Source of the DNA: Pochonia chlamydosporia 170
Lineage: Eukaryota; Ascomycota; Sordariomycetes; Hypocreales; Clavicipitaceae
DNA length: 64,000 nt
NCBI RefSeq assembly: GCF_001653235.2
Contig: NC_035792.1
Span: 5,295,153-5,359,152, forward strand
Direction of reading: 5' to 3'
Shown in pieces: positions 53,471 to 63,755 of this stretch. Numbering within the stretch: the stretch's first letter is position 1; each line of letters starts with the position of its first letter. The position numbers and the translations under genes are program-made. Below the pieces are notes generated by a model that did not search any database, was not told the origin of the DNA, and saw only the letters and a program-made list of their open reading frames with translations.

Positions 53471-55022
53471 TCTTTAAATTTGTCGGGTTTCCTTTTTGAT
53501 TTTCTCGCTTTCCTTTTTATTATAGTACAAAAGGACATAACTAACGGGTTACAGAGAACTCTTTATTCCTTGTACATATGCTCAAAAAGTAGACTAGGGG
53601 AGAGCGACTCCCGCGTATTGTATTCAGATGTCCAGACGAGGGCTACTTCAACCCCCAAATCTGGGTTGATTCAGAATCCTTGTCAGTTGCAAATTGAGCC
53701 TGGGGGCACTGTCAAGCGCTTCATTGGCAGTTCACTGTGAATTTGAAACGTAGCCGGCAAGCTCCGTATGCCTGGCTTACTGCGGCTGCATTATTCGTCT
53801 GGATTCATGAGTAAAGGCAACAAAACGAGGCTTTCTGCTCATGTAATAAGCTCGCAAATATGAGCATGTACATGTATGTGGCTTGATATGTACTATACTT
53901 TTAGTGTGACGTTATTGCGCTTCATTTCAGTCCGACAATTCGCTGGGACCTTCGCGCAGCCTAACCAGGGATAATGGGATTGCTGTCGATCTAGAACGCC
54001 ATATTTATTTCCCCAATCAAGGAGCACAGCAAATAATGAGACAACTGTCCTCCGTACAAAGGGTACGACTACCACCTCAAGCCGTTATCACCATTATCCT
54101 ACTACTAATTGCAACCGCCACACTAGGATATGACACAGCAATTGATTGGGGTTCTGAGCGAGTCAGTCCCCTGCACAACCTACAAAGAGGTGGGCATTGC
54201 AAAAGGGCTTTGCAAACGCCAAGCGCCCAATACGCTGCTCACCTGGGCCGCGTTCTCGTAAAGCCTTATTTTATGGGCCTCTTATGCAAGCCGCTGCAAT
54301 GATAAGCACTTGTTGCGGAATCCGCAGTTTAAACGATGCTATCGATTCAATGCACTAGCCACCAATATATATGTGTTTTGTTGACGTTTGCCTCTTCAAC
54401 AGGTGATATAAATTCTTTAAGAAATAAAATATGTAGCATACTAGCTATTGAAAAAGATGTATTAGGTGTCGTGAAATTGAGTGATGTAGTTTTATAGTCG
54501 TGCATTGATTAGTTGCCGCGCTATGCGACGAATGCCGCTTGGAACTAACTACCTGATCTTTGAATTTTTATTGTTCCTCCGGCCCGCACCCTCAACGCTC
54601 TCCCGATATCTTTTAGGCCCCTGCTCTCAAGATGGGCATGGTGGATACGGCGCTAAATGTTGGATACGCCGGGGTTATCTTAGTTCACGATGGGTTGTCA
54701 AGATCAGGTCGCTCATTCAAAGTAAGCACAATATGCTCTTGTGTCAGATGTTAGATTGGCGTGAATATGCGATTAAAGCGGCGCAAATTCATACTGTGGC
54801 ATGTGGCTGTCTGGATGAAGGGTAGCAAAAAGAACTTCCCCGCCCACAGGAAATTGAAGAAGAGAGAGGAACAAGAATAACAACAGGCATCATCAGTTTT
54901 TGAATGAATAATTCAGTAATTCATCAATTGCACTGGCCGTGAGCCAAGTGAGGCATCGTAAATCTAACAAGTGTAAACGCTATGGTAACGTGTCTTAATT
55001 GTGAACAGTAGAACTTCTAGCC
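53471..55022. other. Gene-free stretch
   Basis: Open frames at 53480-53740, 54036-54302 and 54505-54825 lack recognisable domains. No element ends seen. Confidence 0.45.
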
Positions 55023-57441
55023 TAGTGATGTTGTACTTTTCGTACAACACTGTTGTACGTACGTACGTACAAGAAGAAAAAGTACGTACGTGTACTGCGT
55101 ACGTACGATATTCCAAATAGGGGAATTTGTGGGTCATATCGTACAAATACGGGGCTGTACAAAAGCTCTGATGGCTCAACGCACTCCTGATTTTGTACCA
55201 ATTGAAGGTATCGCTAAAAAGATGGCGCCCACCAAAGCTAACGCTGCCTTTGTTTGGCGACAGTTTATTGACCTCGGCCGCTCTAACCCTAAGAAAAGCA
55301 AGCGATACAGATGCCGTCACTGCCAGAAGGACTTTGCAGCCACTTCTATTGGGCGGCCTAAAGAGCATCTCGCTGCGTGTGAGAAATGGCAAGGCAAGCA
55401 GCAACAAGAGCGTCAGGCTCAAGATGAAGCTGGACATCCTCCCCCATATTCTGAAGCTATACAAAAGAAGATAACCGAGGTCGGAGTTCAGCATATCTCG
55501 CAAGACGAGAGTAACAGTTTCGCCTATGATGCCGCCGCCGCCGTAATCGCTGGCGGCCGCCCCTTCAGCCTGTTCGAGAGCCGGCGTTGGCATTATTTCT
55601 TCACTCGCATTAAGCCTGGCTGGAAGCCTCCTAGCCGCGCTGCTATCACGAGAATTCTCCCCGACTTGTATCAGGAACTCCTTGACGAGGTTTTCCAACG
55701 CATTACTAGCTCAGAATGGTTCAATATAATATTTGACGCTTCCGATAATGTTTCCGGCCACAGAATCGTTAATATCTCGGTACAAATACCAGACGGCCCA
55801 GCTTTCTACTGGAAAACTTTTGATACGGGAGACGAACAGCACACAGCAGAGAACTGGGTGAAGTTGATATGGAGAGAAATGCAGAAACTGTGCGGCGGTG
55901 ATCTCTCCAGAATCAACTCTATCTGTACGGATACCGAAAATACGATGCGCTCGGTACACGATTTACTAGGGAGATTCCCAGAACTCTCACATGTCAACTT
56001 CTCTCTGTGCGATTCTCACGGCCTTCAGCTCTTAATTAAAGATATCCTTCTCCTTCCATTCTTTGAGGATCTCTTTGATAACGTCACCACACTTCTCACG
56101 TTTTTCTCACGGTCTAAATTACAATTGCAAAGATTGAGAACGTGCCAGCGCACAAGGTGGAACGGAATAACTCGCGCGCTGATCAGAAGGTAACTCGCCA
56201 GCTGTCTGTCGGCTACATCCCCATACTAACCAAATAGTGTAATTACACGCTGGGGTTCTCAGTACAATTCATTTTTCTCCCTCCTCCGTTCTCGAGACCC
56301 TGCCAGAGACTGGTCTATTCGAAAAGATGTACGAGGCGAGCTGCGATCCCAAGGGTGCCCCGTTCTCCTGCCCGAAGCGGTTCGGATCATCAAAGACAAC
56401 AGCTTCTGGCTAAAACTTGAGACTGCGATCGCTGTGCTAAAGCCTGTGAACGACTTTCAACACGCTTCCGAGGCTGATGAGTCGGGAATCGCGTACGTTG
56501 TAAATCGCTGGCTGCAAATCAAAAGCAAGTGGGCCGAGATGAGGGAGGCTGATCAGTTTCCTGATGTTCCGTGGGATGATATTGACGCTATATTCAAAGC
56601 ACGGCTTGATAAGCAAACGTACAATATACATTGGGTCGCTGATGCCCTCCGGCCTGACACAACAGGTCCGAATTCGAAACTGCCACCTAGCGTCTTTGCG
56701 CGCGTACAAGAGTATTTGCGGAAACATCTGAAAAACAACGACGAGTATCACCGTGCTCTCTCCGAATTCACACACTTCCGAATGCGTACGGGCGGCCCAG
56801 ACGGCTTATTTAATAAGCACAGCGCCGTATACGACGATGGCTTTAAGCCAGCAATGGCATGGCAGTGCCTCCTCAACCAGGGCTCGATTCTGGCTAGAGT
56901 AGCTGTGAAGGTGATGAACACACTTGTGAACTCCGTACCCTCAGAACGAAGCTTCTCTGCTATTAGTTTTATACATACAAAAGCTCGGAATCGCCTTACG
57001 CCAGTGCACGCTGACATGCAGGCCTTCATTTTTATGAACGACCGCGTGTTAGATCGTCTCAAGGACGAGAAGTATGCCCACAAAAAGCGCTGGGCGGATC
57101 TTGAGGAGAAGGACTGGCTAGAACTCGAAGATTCATATCTCGAGTTATTTGTGAATGCGCAGGGCAAGAAGGTCTGGATGGACGGCGCGATGGCCTCAAC
57201 CAATGAGGATTTTGAGTGGGAGGGTGTATTACAGTCGACGGGTGATATATTGGGTGTTGGCACTGAGGTGGAATCTGAGGTTTGAGGCTCAAAAATGGTG
57301 CAAGGGCAGGGCTCACTATTGCCCAAAAAGGAAGGGGAAATTTGTATGTATGTACTGTATTGTACAACCCCATTGTACGTACGGTACTAGGGCTAAAATA
57401 CAGTACTGTACGTACACGTACTGTACAAGGCCACATCACTA
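55023..57441 (+). mobile_element. hAT-H DNA transposon (2.4 kb), coding region open
   Basis: The ends read TAGTGATGTTGTAC and, inverted, TAGTGATGTGGCCTTGTAC, giving a short terminal inverted repeat of 9 bp and dense GTAC/ACGTACGT subterminal repeats at both ends. The transposase between them has two open exons. The 8-bp flanks TTCTAGCC and ATAGCAGG do not match clearly, so the exact ends are tentative. A related right end lies at 11111-11176. Confidence 0.82.
55171..57285 (+). CDS. hAT-H transposase (DUF659 type), intact frames
   Basis: Exons 55171-56189 and 56238-57285, with a 48-bp intron (GTAACT, CTAAC branch, AAATAG), encode 688 residues. A BED finger (RYRCRHCQKDFAATSIGRP...H) comes first. 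The DUF659-type catalytic region has WFNIIFDASDN, INSICTDTENTM and the FSLCDSHGLQLLIKDI helix, then RTRWNGIT...TRWGSQYNSF. The end has the dimerisation motif VMNTLVNSVPSERSFSAIS and a charged tail. It belongs to another hAT branch than hAT-A, E, F and G. No stop or frameshift is seen, so it may still be active if expressed. The start is the ATG before the basic, finger-containing region. Confidence 0.88.
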
Positions 57442-57481
57442 ATAGCAGGAGTGCAAGAAGGAAAGGAAATATGTTCAACTA

Positions 57482-57766
57482 CTATCCATTTATCCAGTCG
57501 TCATCATTCTTATTATCCTCGCTTTCACTGTCATCCTCAACAGCGGCCTTTCCATACCGGGCCTGGAGACATTCGCACGCCTCAACAATACCTACCTTCA
57601 GCCTACGCCGTCGATCAACCACTATAAGCTTGGAACTACTAAGAAGACGTCCGCGCTCATCCGACATAGGTGAGATGGCAAACAGGTCCAGAGTGAAGCG
57701 AGCAAGGTCTCTCCGGGAATCATAGCAGGCTCTACCAAGGTCCAATATGGCTTGCCTTGTGCTCAC
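57482..57766 (-). pseudogene. hAT-I transposase, C-terminal fragment
   Basis: About 95 residues: RFTLDLFAISPMSDERGRLL, SSSKLIVVDRRRRLK and EACECLQARYG match the end of the hAT dimerisation domain, followed by an acidic tail. It lies on the opposite strand to hAT-H and hAT-J, begins 41 bp from the right end of hAT-H, and lacks everything upstream. Confidence 0.7.
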
Positions 57767-57969
57767 AGACTTTTGGAGTTAGCTCATCAAGATAAGCCAT
57801 TGAGGGAGGAAGACTTGGACCCATTTTGGCATCTTAAACGATCTCGAGAAATTGGCGACTCTCTGTTTCAAGTTCAACGTCCTCGGATGGGAGTAGGTAA
57901 AGGTCGGCCACGAAATGGCGAACCATTTGGCATGGAACGTCCAATTCCCAATCATCAAATTGCGCATGC

Positions 57970-59578
57970 TTCTTTCGAAGTGAAGATGGTCAGCCCCGCA
58001 AGCTTATTCTTGGGGTGACTGAACTTACAGTTCGACACTTTGGAGCCAGCATTGGACACGAGATCATCGAAATACTGGAGTCGTACGAGATCCCAGACGA
58101 GAAAGTTGGGTACTTTATACTCGATAACGCGCCAAACAATGACACCGCAATGCAGACTATTGGAGAGAGATTTGGATTCTGCAGCATGGAACGGCGGACC
58201 GGTTGCTTTGGTCATGTAATCAACCTTGTGGTGAAGGCCATCCTATTTGGAAAGGATGTTGATGCATTTGAAGGCCGTTTAGGTCATGGAGATGTATCTG
58301 CTACGACTGAACATGAGCTCTGGCGGAAGAAAGGGCCGGTCGGAAACCTTCACAACTTCGTGGTTGCGATCCACAGGTCTGATGTCCTTACCTCTCTTCT
58401 CCACAGTATCCAACAGCTGGAATTCGCTGCATCGGAGGATCCTAGGATCAGAACTCGGAGACCACTTAGCGTGGTTGTAGACAATGAAACCCGTTGTCTA
58501 TCGCAGTTTTACATGATCCGGCGGGCCTTAAAGCTTCGACCGTATCTCGAGACACTGGTCCTAAAGCACAAGCAGGAGTGGGAAAAGGAAACACCTCGAA
58601 GCGGTCTGGGCGACTCAAGGCAAGTGCGATCATGACTGCCACATATCGCGACGAGAACAAGCTCTACGACAAGGACTGGGCCGTTCTGGACGGCTTGGGC
58701 ACTATCCTTCACAGCTTTGAGGACGCGGTCAAGGCGCTTGAAGGTGACGCGATTCAGCGAAAGCGCAAAGGGGGGCATGTCGAGTCCTATGGGAACGTGT
58801 GGGACGTGATCGTGGGATACGAATTCCCGCTGGCTGAACTGGAGAAAGCCAAAGCTATGGTCAATTTGTATCCTGAACCGGAGCACTTCAGCGTCAACAT
58901 TAATCTTGGCTGGAAGAATCTCGACGAATACTACAACTAGCTAGATGAGACCCCAATCTATTACACGTCGCTGGCACTGCACCCCGCTTATCGATGGGGC
59001 TATTTTGAGACCGTGTGGTCTGGCCAGCATGGATTTCCAAGGCGAAAGACATGGCACAGTCAGTTCGGGACAGAGAGTACAAGGCAGTGGACATCTCTGT
59101 GGTGGAGCATGGTGAACCAGCTACAAAGCGTCGACGGACACAGTACTACTCTCCATTCGAACAATTCAAGGATGAGGCCTGGATACGTCCAAGCGAAGAA
59201 CGGGACTCTGATGAGACGGAAGATGAGCATAGCAGGTGGAAGGACCAGTTACCAACGGATGGCGACGTTCGGGACCCGCGGGCTTATTGGCACGCGCAGC
59301 GGTTCAAGTACCCCAGACTCTCGCGAATGGCACTGGACTTCGTGATAGTTCAGGCGATGAGCGCGGAATGTGAGAGATTATTTTCGGCGGCAGGCCGCAT
59401 GGTGACGCCTCTTCGGAATCAGCTGGAAGCAAGCACGATTGTTATCTGTCAGGTGCTGCGGTCATGGCTGCAGGCAGGCATTATGGATAAAGGTGATCCT
59501 ATACTGCTGGACAAAGCGGACGAAGCAGTGTTAGAGCAGGTAGCCGAGAGGGAAGGGTTGCTGGTTCTCAGCCTTTAA
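57970..59578 (+). pseudogene. hAT-J transposase, N-terminus missing, broken frame
   Basis: Homology starts at about 57978 (SEDGQPRKLILGVTEL) and continues through IPDEKVGYFILDNAPNNDTA, GCFGHVINLVVKAILFG and KGPVGNLHNFVV to VVDNETRCLSQFYMIRRAL. The frame shifts near 58600, then KLYDKDWAVLDGLGTIL...GWKNLDEYYN ends at a TAG (58938). ALHPAYRWGYFETVW follows, and the last part (59015-59578) has the dimerisation domain (LSRMALDFVIVQAMSAECER LFSAAGR). The finger and first catalytic region are gone. It is closest in style to hAT-G. Clearly dead. Confidence 0.8.
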
Positions 59579-59717
59579 GAGAGCTATCTTATGCATTATT
59601 CTGCATGTGCCCTTCGCAAATTGATCCATAGCATCTAAAATTGATGTTGGTGAGCTTCCCCGATGTCGGCTTATTCGTCTTTTTATATAATTAGTTTGTG
59701 AAGTCGCCTCAGTTGGG

Positions 59718-61271
59718 TTGTTTGGGACAAGCACGTCAATCGAACGAAAACGCCGTACATGTAGCCGCGGGACAGGTTGCAAGTTCTCAGTGCTAGCGAA
59801 ACAGTCCCTAGATGGAACCTCTTGGGTCCTAAGCCATCGACCAGGCCAGGAATATGCACTACACAACCACCCGCCAAGCGAAGACCCATCTGTACACCCA
59901 GCACATCGCCAGCTTAGCGAGAATGATAGTAAAGCTATCTTAAGCCTTACAACCTCTGGAACTGCTCCTCGGGAAATTAGGACCTACCTCCACAATAATT
60001 CCAGTACCCTCGCAACTCAGCAAGATGTCTACAATCAGATTGCGGCAACAAGAAGAGATTTACGAGAAGGCCAAAGTAGTATACAAGCACTAGTCGACCA
60101 ATTGCGTGAGGAGGGATTCTGCTGTCAGGTCCGGTTAGATCCAGATAATCGGGTTACAGCAATCTTTTTTGCCCATCCAGACTCTATCAATTACCTCCAA
60201 TGCAATCCCGATATCCTGCTACTAGACTGTACCTACAAGACAAACAAGCACAAGATGCCACTTCTTGACATGGTTGGCGTTGACGCTTGTGAGCGCTCTT
60301 TCTGTATTGCTTTTGCAGTTCTCTCTGGAGAGACAGAAGAGGACTACTCGTGGGCTTTGCAGCATCTTAGGTCCCTCTATCAGCGCGAACTTCCCTCTGT
60401 TGTCTTGACAGACCGATGCTTGGCCGCGATCAACGCTGCAGCAGCCTGGTTTCCACTATCCAAGGGCCTGCTTTGCACTTGGCACGTCAACAAGGCAGTA
60501 TTACAACATTGCCGGCCCTACTTTCTAGCCGACCGGAGCCAGGCAGAAGAGAAATGGGATGAGTTCTATGCTTCCTGGCACTCAATTGTAGCCTCCCCAA
60601 ATGAAACGACATTCCAGGAGCGTCTGACATTATTTGAGCAAAAATATGCTGCAAAATATACAGAAGCATGTGGGTATATCAGGACAACCTGGCTTGACCC
60701 GTTTAAAGAGAGAATCGTCAGAGCATGGGTCCATAGACACTTACACTTTGGCAATGTGGCTACCTCAAGGCAGGTGGCTTGTGGTATGATTGAAGATGGA
60801 GAGACTAATTCATCTCCCAGGGCCGAAGGAATCCATTCATTGATCAAAGCACATATCAAGATATCTACCTTGGATCTCTTTGATGCTTGGCAGGCCATGA
60901 GACCAGCAGTAACAAATCAGCTGAAGGAACTGAAGTACATGCGGGCTTCTCAGCAAGTATCAATGCCACTTGACGTCTCTGGGGTATTGTTTGAGGCAAT
61001 AAGGGGCTGGGTGTCGCATAAGGCATTGCGTAAAGTACTGGAACAACGGCAGTTGCTTTCAAAGCCACTTAAGGCTTCCTGTACTAGGACCTTTACGTCC
61101 TCATATGGACTGCCATGTGTTCATACACTAAAGAGGCTTGAGGAAGAAGGGCAAGCCCTCTTGCTAGAGCACTTTCCTCCCCACTGGCACTTAAAGCGTG
61201 ATGTATCTCAACCACAGCCAATGCTAGAGCCTAGAGCAGTGCCAAGTACCAGAGGCGCCATCGGCCAATGA
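59718..61271 (+). pseudogene. MULE transposase, 5'-truncated main part
   Basis: The 517-residue frame has the end of a WRKY/GCM1-like finger (CSRGTGCKF...HNHPPS), then the MULE catalytic core: LLLDCTYKTNK, VVLTDRCLAAI, the LLCTWHVNK C-x2-H motif and RAEGIHSLIK with the likely catalytic Glu. A SWIM-like YGLPCVHTL follows. The frame has no ATG near its beginning (first codon TTG), and the first part of the DNA-binding domain is missing where hAT-J ends. The stop at 61269 overlaps the ATG of the next frame; the family normally continues as one protein, so a frameshift lies between about 61235 and 61268. Confidence 0.85.
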
Positions 61272-62131
61272 CAAGCACAAGGCGGGAGCCTAGTGCATTT
61301 GAAGTGATTCAAGCAGTAGTACGGCCGAAGGCACAGCCTAAGTGCAGCAAATGTCACACATTAGGCCATATCATGACTTCGAAGGCATGTCCTTTGAGAT
61401 ATGAAGAGCTCTTACAGTTATCAGGATCTGCCACAGAAGTGGCGGCACAGATAACCAAGACGGTAGCAGCTGTGACAGTGGCACCAGCAGCCACGGAGGC
61501 AATTTCATTTCAGGCAGCTGTAGGTCAGATAGAGACAGGTCTAACGACAGCAGTTCAAGCTCTGGCGGCCAACACACAAACGGGCCAGATAGGGGCAGTC
61601 CAAGAAATAGATGGACTGGTTGACCACGTGGCGGCAAGCCAGACATCTACAGTTGAGAAAGTTGCAGACTGCATAGTGGTCGCCCACACAGTGGCAGACC
61701 AGCCAGCGGCGGCAGGGGCGATGGCAGCGCCAGAACTCAGATACGACGACCCGCGGGCTATTCACCAGAGATATGTCGAAGCAAGACAAGCTTGGTATAA
61801 TGCGCAGCCTCGGGGTAGTATCAAAACTAACCAACAATATCGGAAGGCAGTGGGTTTGCCTCAACGGTACGATAAAGTAAGCTACAAGTGGTGTGTTGAT
61901 TGGAAGCAGATGGGCAAGCAATGTACGATGCTAAAAGGCTATAGAGATTGGAGTAAGGAGGAGATGATGGCGTATCTGGATTGGAGCAAGGCAGAAGAAC
62001 ATCGGGTTGAGGCTCTAGTAGCGGCTGAGATGGAAGATAACCCCTTCTCTAAGAGAAGAGGTATGAGTAAGATCTGGGAGGCGGCTGCGACGGATAGTAA
62101 TGCACAAGAGGCATTGTATTTAAGGAAGTAG
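61235..62131 (+). pseudogene. MULE transposase, C-terminal part in shifted frame
   Basis: An open frame (ATG at 61268, 287 residues from there) encodes STRREPSAFEVIQAV, a zinc-knuckle-like CSKCHTLGHIMTSKACPLRYEELL, an Ala/Thr/Val-rich linker and a basic C-terminal domain (RYDDPRAIHQRYVEARQAWY...DWSKEEMMAYLDW). The frame is open back to 61235. As I recall, fungal MULE proteins have this knuckle segment directly after the SWIM region, so it is best seen as the rest of the gene at 59718. Confidence 0.75.
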
Positions 62132-62183
62132 GTAGTTAATGGGAGCTCGGCAAAGGGTCCGCTGTTGTGTGCGTGCGGAAAGG

Positions 62184-62240
62184 GGGGCGCGCAAAAATTA
62201 GTCAGCAGGGCGCGCAATATTAAATGCGCGCCCGGGCGCC
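62184..62240. repeat. GGGCGCGCAA repeats with 9-bp hairpin
   Basis: GGGCGCGCA (62208-62216) and its complement (62225-62233) enclose ATATTAAA. A further GGGGGGCGCGCAAAAATTAG copy lies directly upstream. Its position after the MULE coding end suggests the 3' subterminal or terminal repeat of the MULE, but no left partner survives. Confidence 0.6.
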
Positions 62241-62276
62241 TCTGTATTGAACCGTATAATAGCTTTCCGACCTGGC

Positions 62277-62330
62277 CCTCTAGGGTTCTCCCTCCGGGCG
62301 TAATAAAATCTGTATCTGTATTGGCCGCCG
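62277..62330 (+). repeat. LINE 3'-end hairpin with TCTGTA tail
   Basis: GGCCCTCTAGGGTTCTCCCTCCGGGCGTAATA is the same 3' end as at 49052-49081. The tail here is a degenerate ATCTGT repeat. Only the last 50 bp of the LINE are present. Confidence 0.65.
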
Positions 62331-62351
62331 ATCTCGTCCAGTTGATCTAGT

Positions 62352-62470
62352 GCCCACCGCTCACAATCCCAAACAAATGGCACTTTCAACCCCCCTGCAA
62401 AAACCACGAAAAGTAGATGAAAATAAATGTTATGTGGAAATCGAGTTATTTATAAAATAGTTAGACTAAT
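62352..62470 (+). repeat. Dispersed repeat Y, copy 3 (diverged)
   Basis: AATCCCAAACAAATGGCACTTTCAACCCC parallels the starts of the copies at 38886 and 63725. Similarity fades after about 100 bp. Confidence 0.55.
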
Positions 62471-62579
62471 ATCCAATTTTTAGGCCTTGTGCACATAGGA
62501 TTATTTGGATATTCTAGTATGCGGACAGTGCGAATTAGGATATTGGTGTAACGGTTCAAGCGAGTATATTGACAACTGG

Positions 62580-62690
62580 CTAGAACGACTAGAACGAGTA
62601 TCCAAAGCTAAGGAGGAAAGAAAGAAGAGAACAAGAATGCAAGAGCTCGCAGAGCTCTTGTAGGCTTGTGAGCTTGCTTCTGCTAATCTC
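62580..62690 (-). repeat. Diverged Gypsy-type LTR fragment
   Basis: GTATCCAAAGCTAAGGAGGAAAGAAAG...GCAAGAGCTCGCAGAGCTCTTG shows the order (TCTAAAGCTA, purine-rich tract, CTCG palindrome) of the Gypsy LTR but is strongly altered. Confidence 0.45.
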
Positions 62691-62727
62691 GCTTGTTGCT
62701 GGGGGTTACCAGTGACAAGGTTGGAGA

Positions 62728-63492
62728 CAGTGATGTAAATAGTGTGGCCGTAAATAAGACGATATCGTATTCAATATCGTATTGCCTGCACTGTATTTTT
62801 ATACCGTGCAGTGCAAGAAAAATAGAAAACCGTGCAGTGCAGTGCGAGGTCGTTCGAATATCGTATAATATGATATTCATCCAGTGCAAATACAGTGCAA
62901 CACGAGTAATACGAGGCCCTTACTGTACGCATCAGGCGTAATGAATGAAGATCCCAATTGAAGGATTTCTCTGCAATAAAGCGTGTCAACCCCTGAAATT
63001 TCACTTCCGTCGACAATTTTTGATCTAATACATAATGACTTCTCAACACTCAGGTGTTGCCGCTTCCTTTACGGCTATATCATCCCCAACATCCCTAGTG
63101 GCTGATTCATCAGCTGCCAGCGACAACGGAGATTCTGACATGGGAGAAACGTATACTTCGCCGTTGTCGCCCTCTCAATTCAAGAAGAAGAAGCGTACAT
63201 CGAAGCGCTCTCGTCTCTCGGAAAAAGCAAACTATTACATGTTGGCCGCGAATAGCTTCATAATTTACGGTTGGTGAGACATTGTAGAACCTCAACCTTA
63301 CTCAATTTGGTTAGCTTCATGCCTGGGCCATGCGGCTCTTTGCACGCCGTGCAATACGATATTGCAATACGATATTGCTCAAATACAGTGCAATACCGTA
63401 TACCGTGCAGTGCAGCAAATTCCTAAACAATACAGTGCAGTGTGAGGTCGAAAAAATATCGTATACGGTATTTTGCACTATTTACTTCACTG
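62728..63492 (+). mobile_element. hAT-K, non-autonomous deletion derivative of the hAT-F family
   Basis: 765 bp with terminal repeats CAGTGATGTAAATAGTG at the left and CACTATTTACTTCACTG at the right (one mismatch when inverted). It is flanked by perfect 8-bp target duplications GTTGGAGA at 62720-62727 and 63493-63500. The left 470 bp match the 5' end of hAT-F (16880-17350, inverted) including the transposase start. The right part carries ATACGATATTGCAATACG-type subterminal repeats. It is an undisputed insertion. Confidence 0.93.
63035..63277 (+). pseudogene. hAT-K transposase remnant (N-terminus only)
   Basis: The first 55 or so residues (MTSQHSG...SPLSPSQFKKKKRTSK) match the start of the hAT-F transposase at 17040. 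A large internal deletion then joins the basic stretch to about 25 unrelated or C-terminal residues before a TGA. The BED finger, catalytic core and dimerisation domain are absent, so the element depends on a transposase from elsewhere. Confidence 0.85.
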
Positions 63493-63551
63493 GTTGGAGA
63501 CAAAGGCGAGAGCGCAAGCCGAGCCACCATTGGGCTCAGCCCGTTACAATT

Positions 63552-63755
63552 GGCCACTTCTTCTTATGTAGTTAGTAATACATATAAATCCAGTACTGTA
63601 TTATATTTGCAATCATAGTTACAGGAAATATTCAGGTAAAGTTTTATTGCCTTTCATAAAAAATGGCTGTTCGGCAGGGGGTTGAAAAGTGCCATTTGTA
63701 TGGGATTTTGAGCTGTGGCACTCGCTATGCTGTGGCACTTGCTATGCATGTACGT
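63552..63755 (-). repeat. Dispersed repeat Y, copy 4
   Basis: On the minus strand: two direct units of GTGCCACAGCATAGC-like sequence, AAAATCCCATACAAATGGCAC, then ACAGCCATTTTTTATGAAAG and CATAAGAAGAAGTGGCC. It aligns well with 38886-39044. The duplicated unit at its end has a counterpart at 29793-29828. Confidence 0.7.

Noticed and set aside
62208..62233. Hairpin as a transcription terminator
   Set aside because: No T tract follows and such terminators do not apply to fungal genes; a MULE end is more likely.
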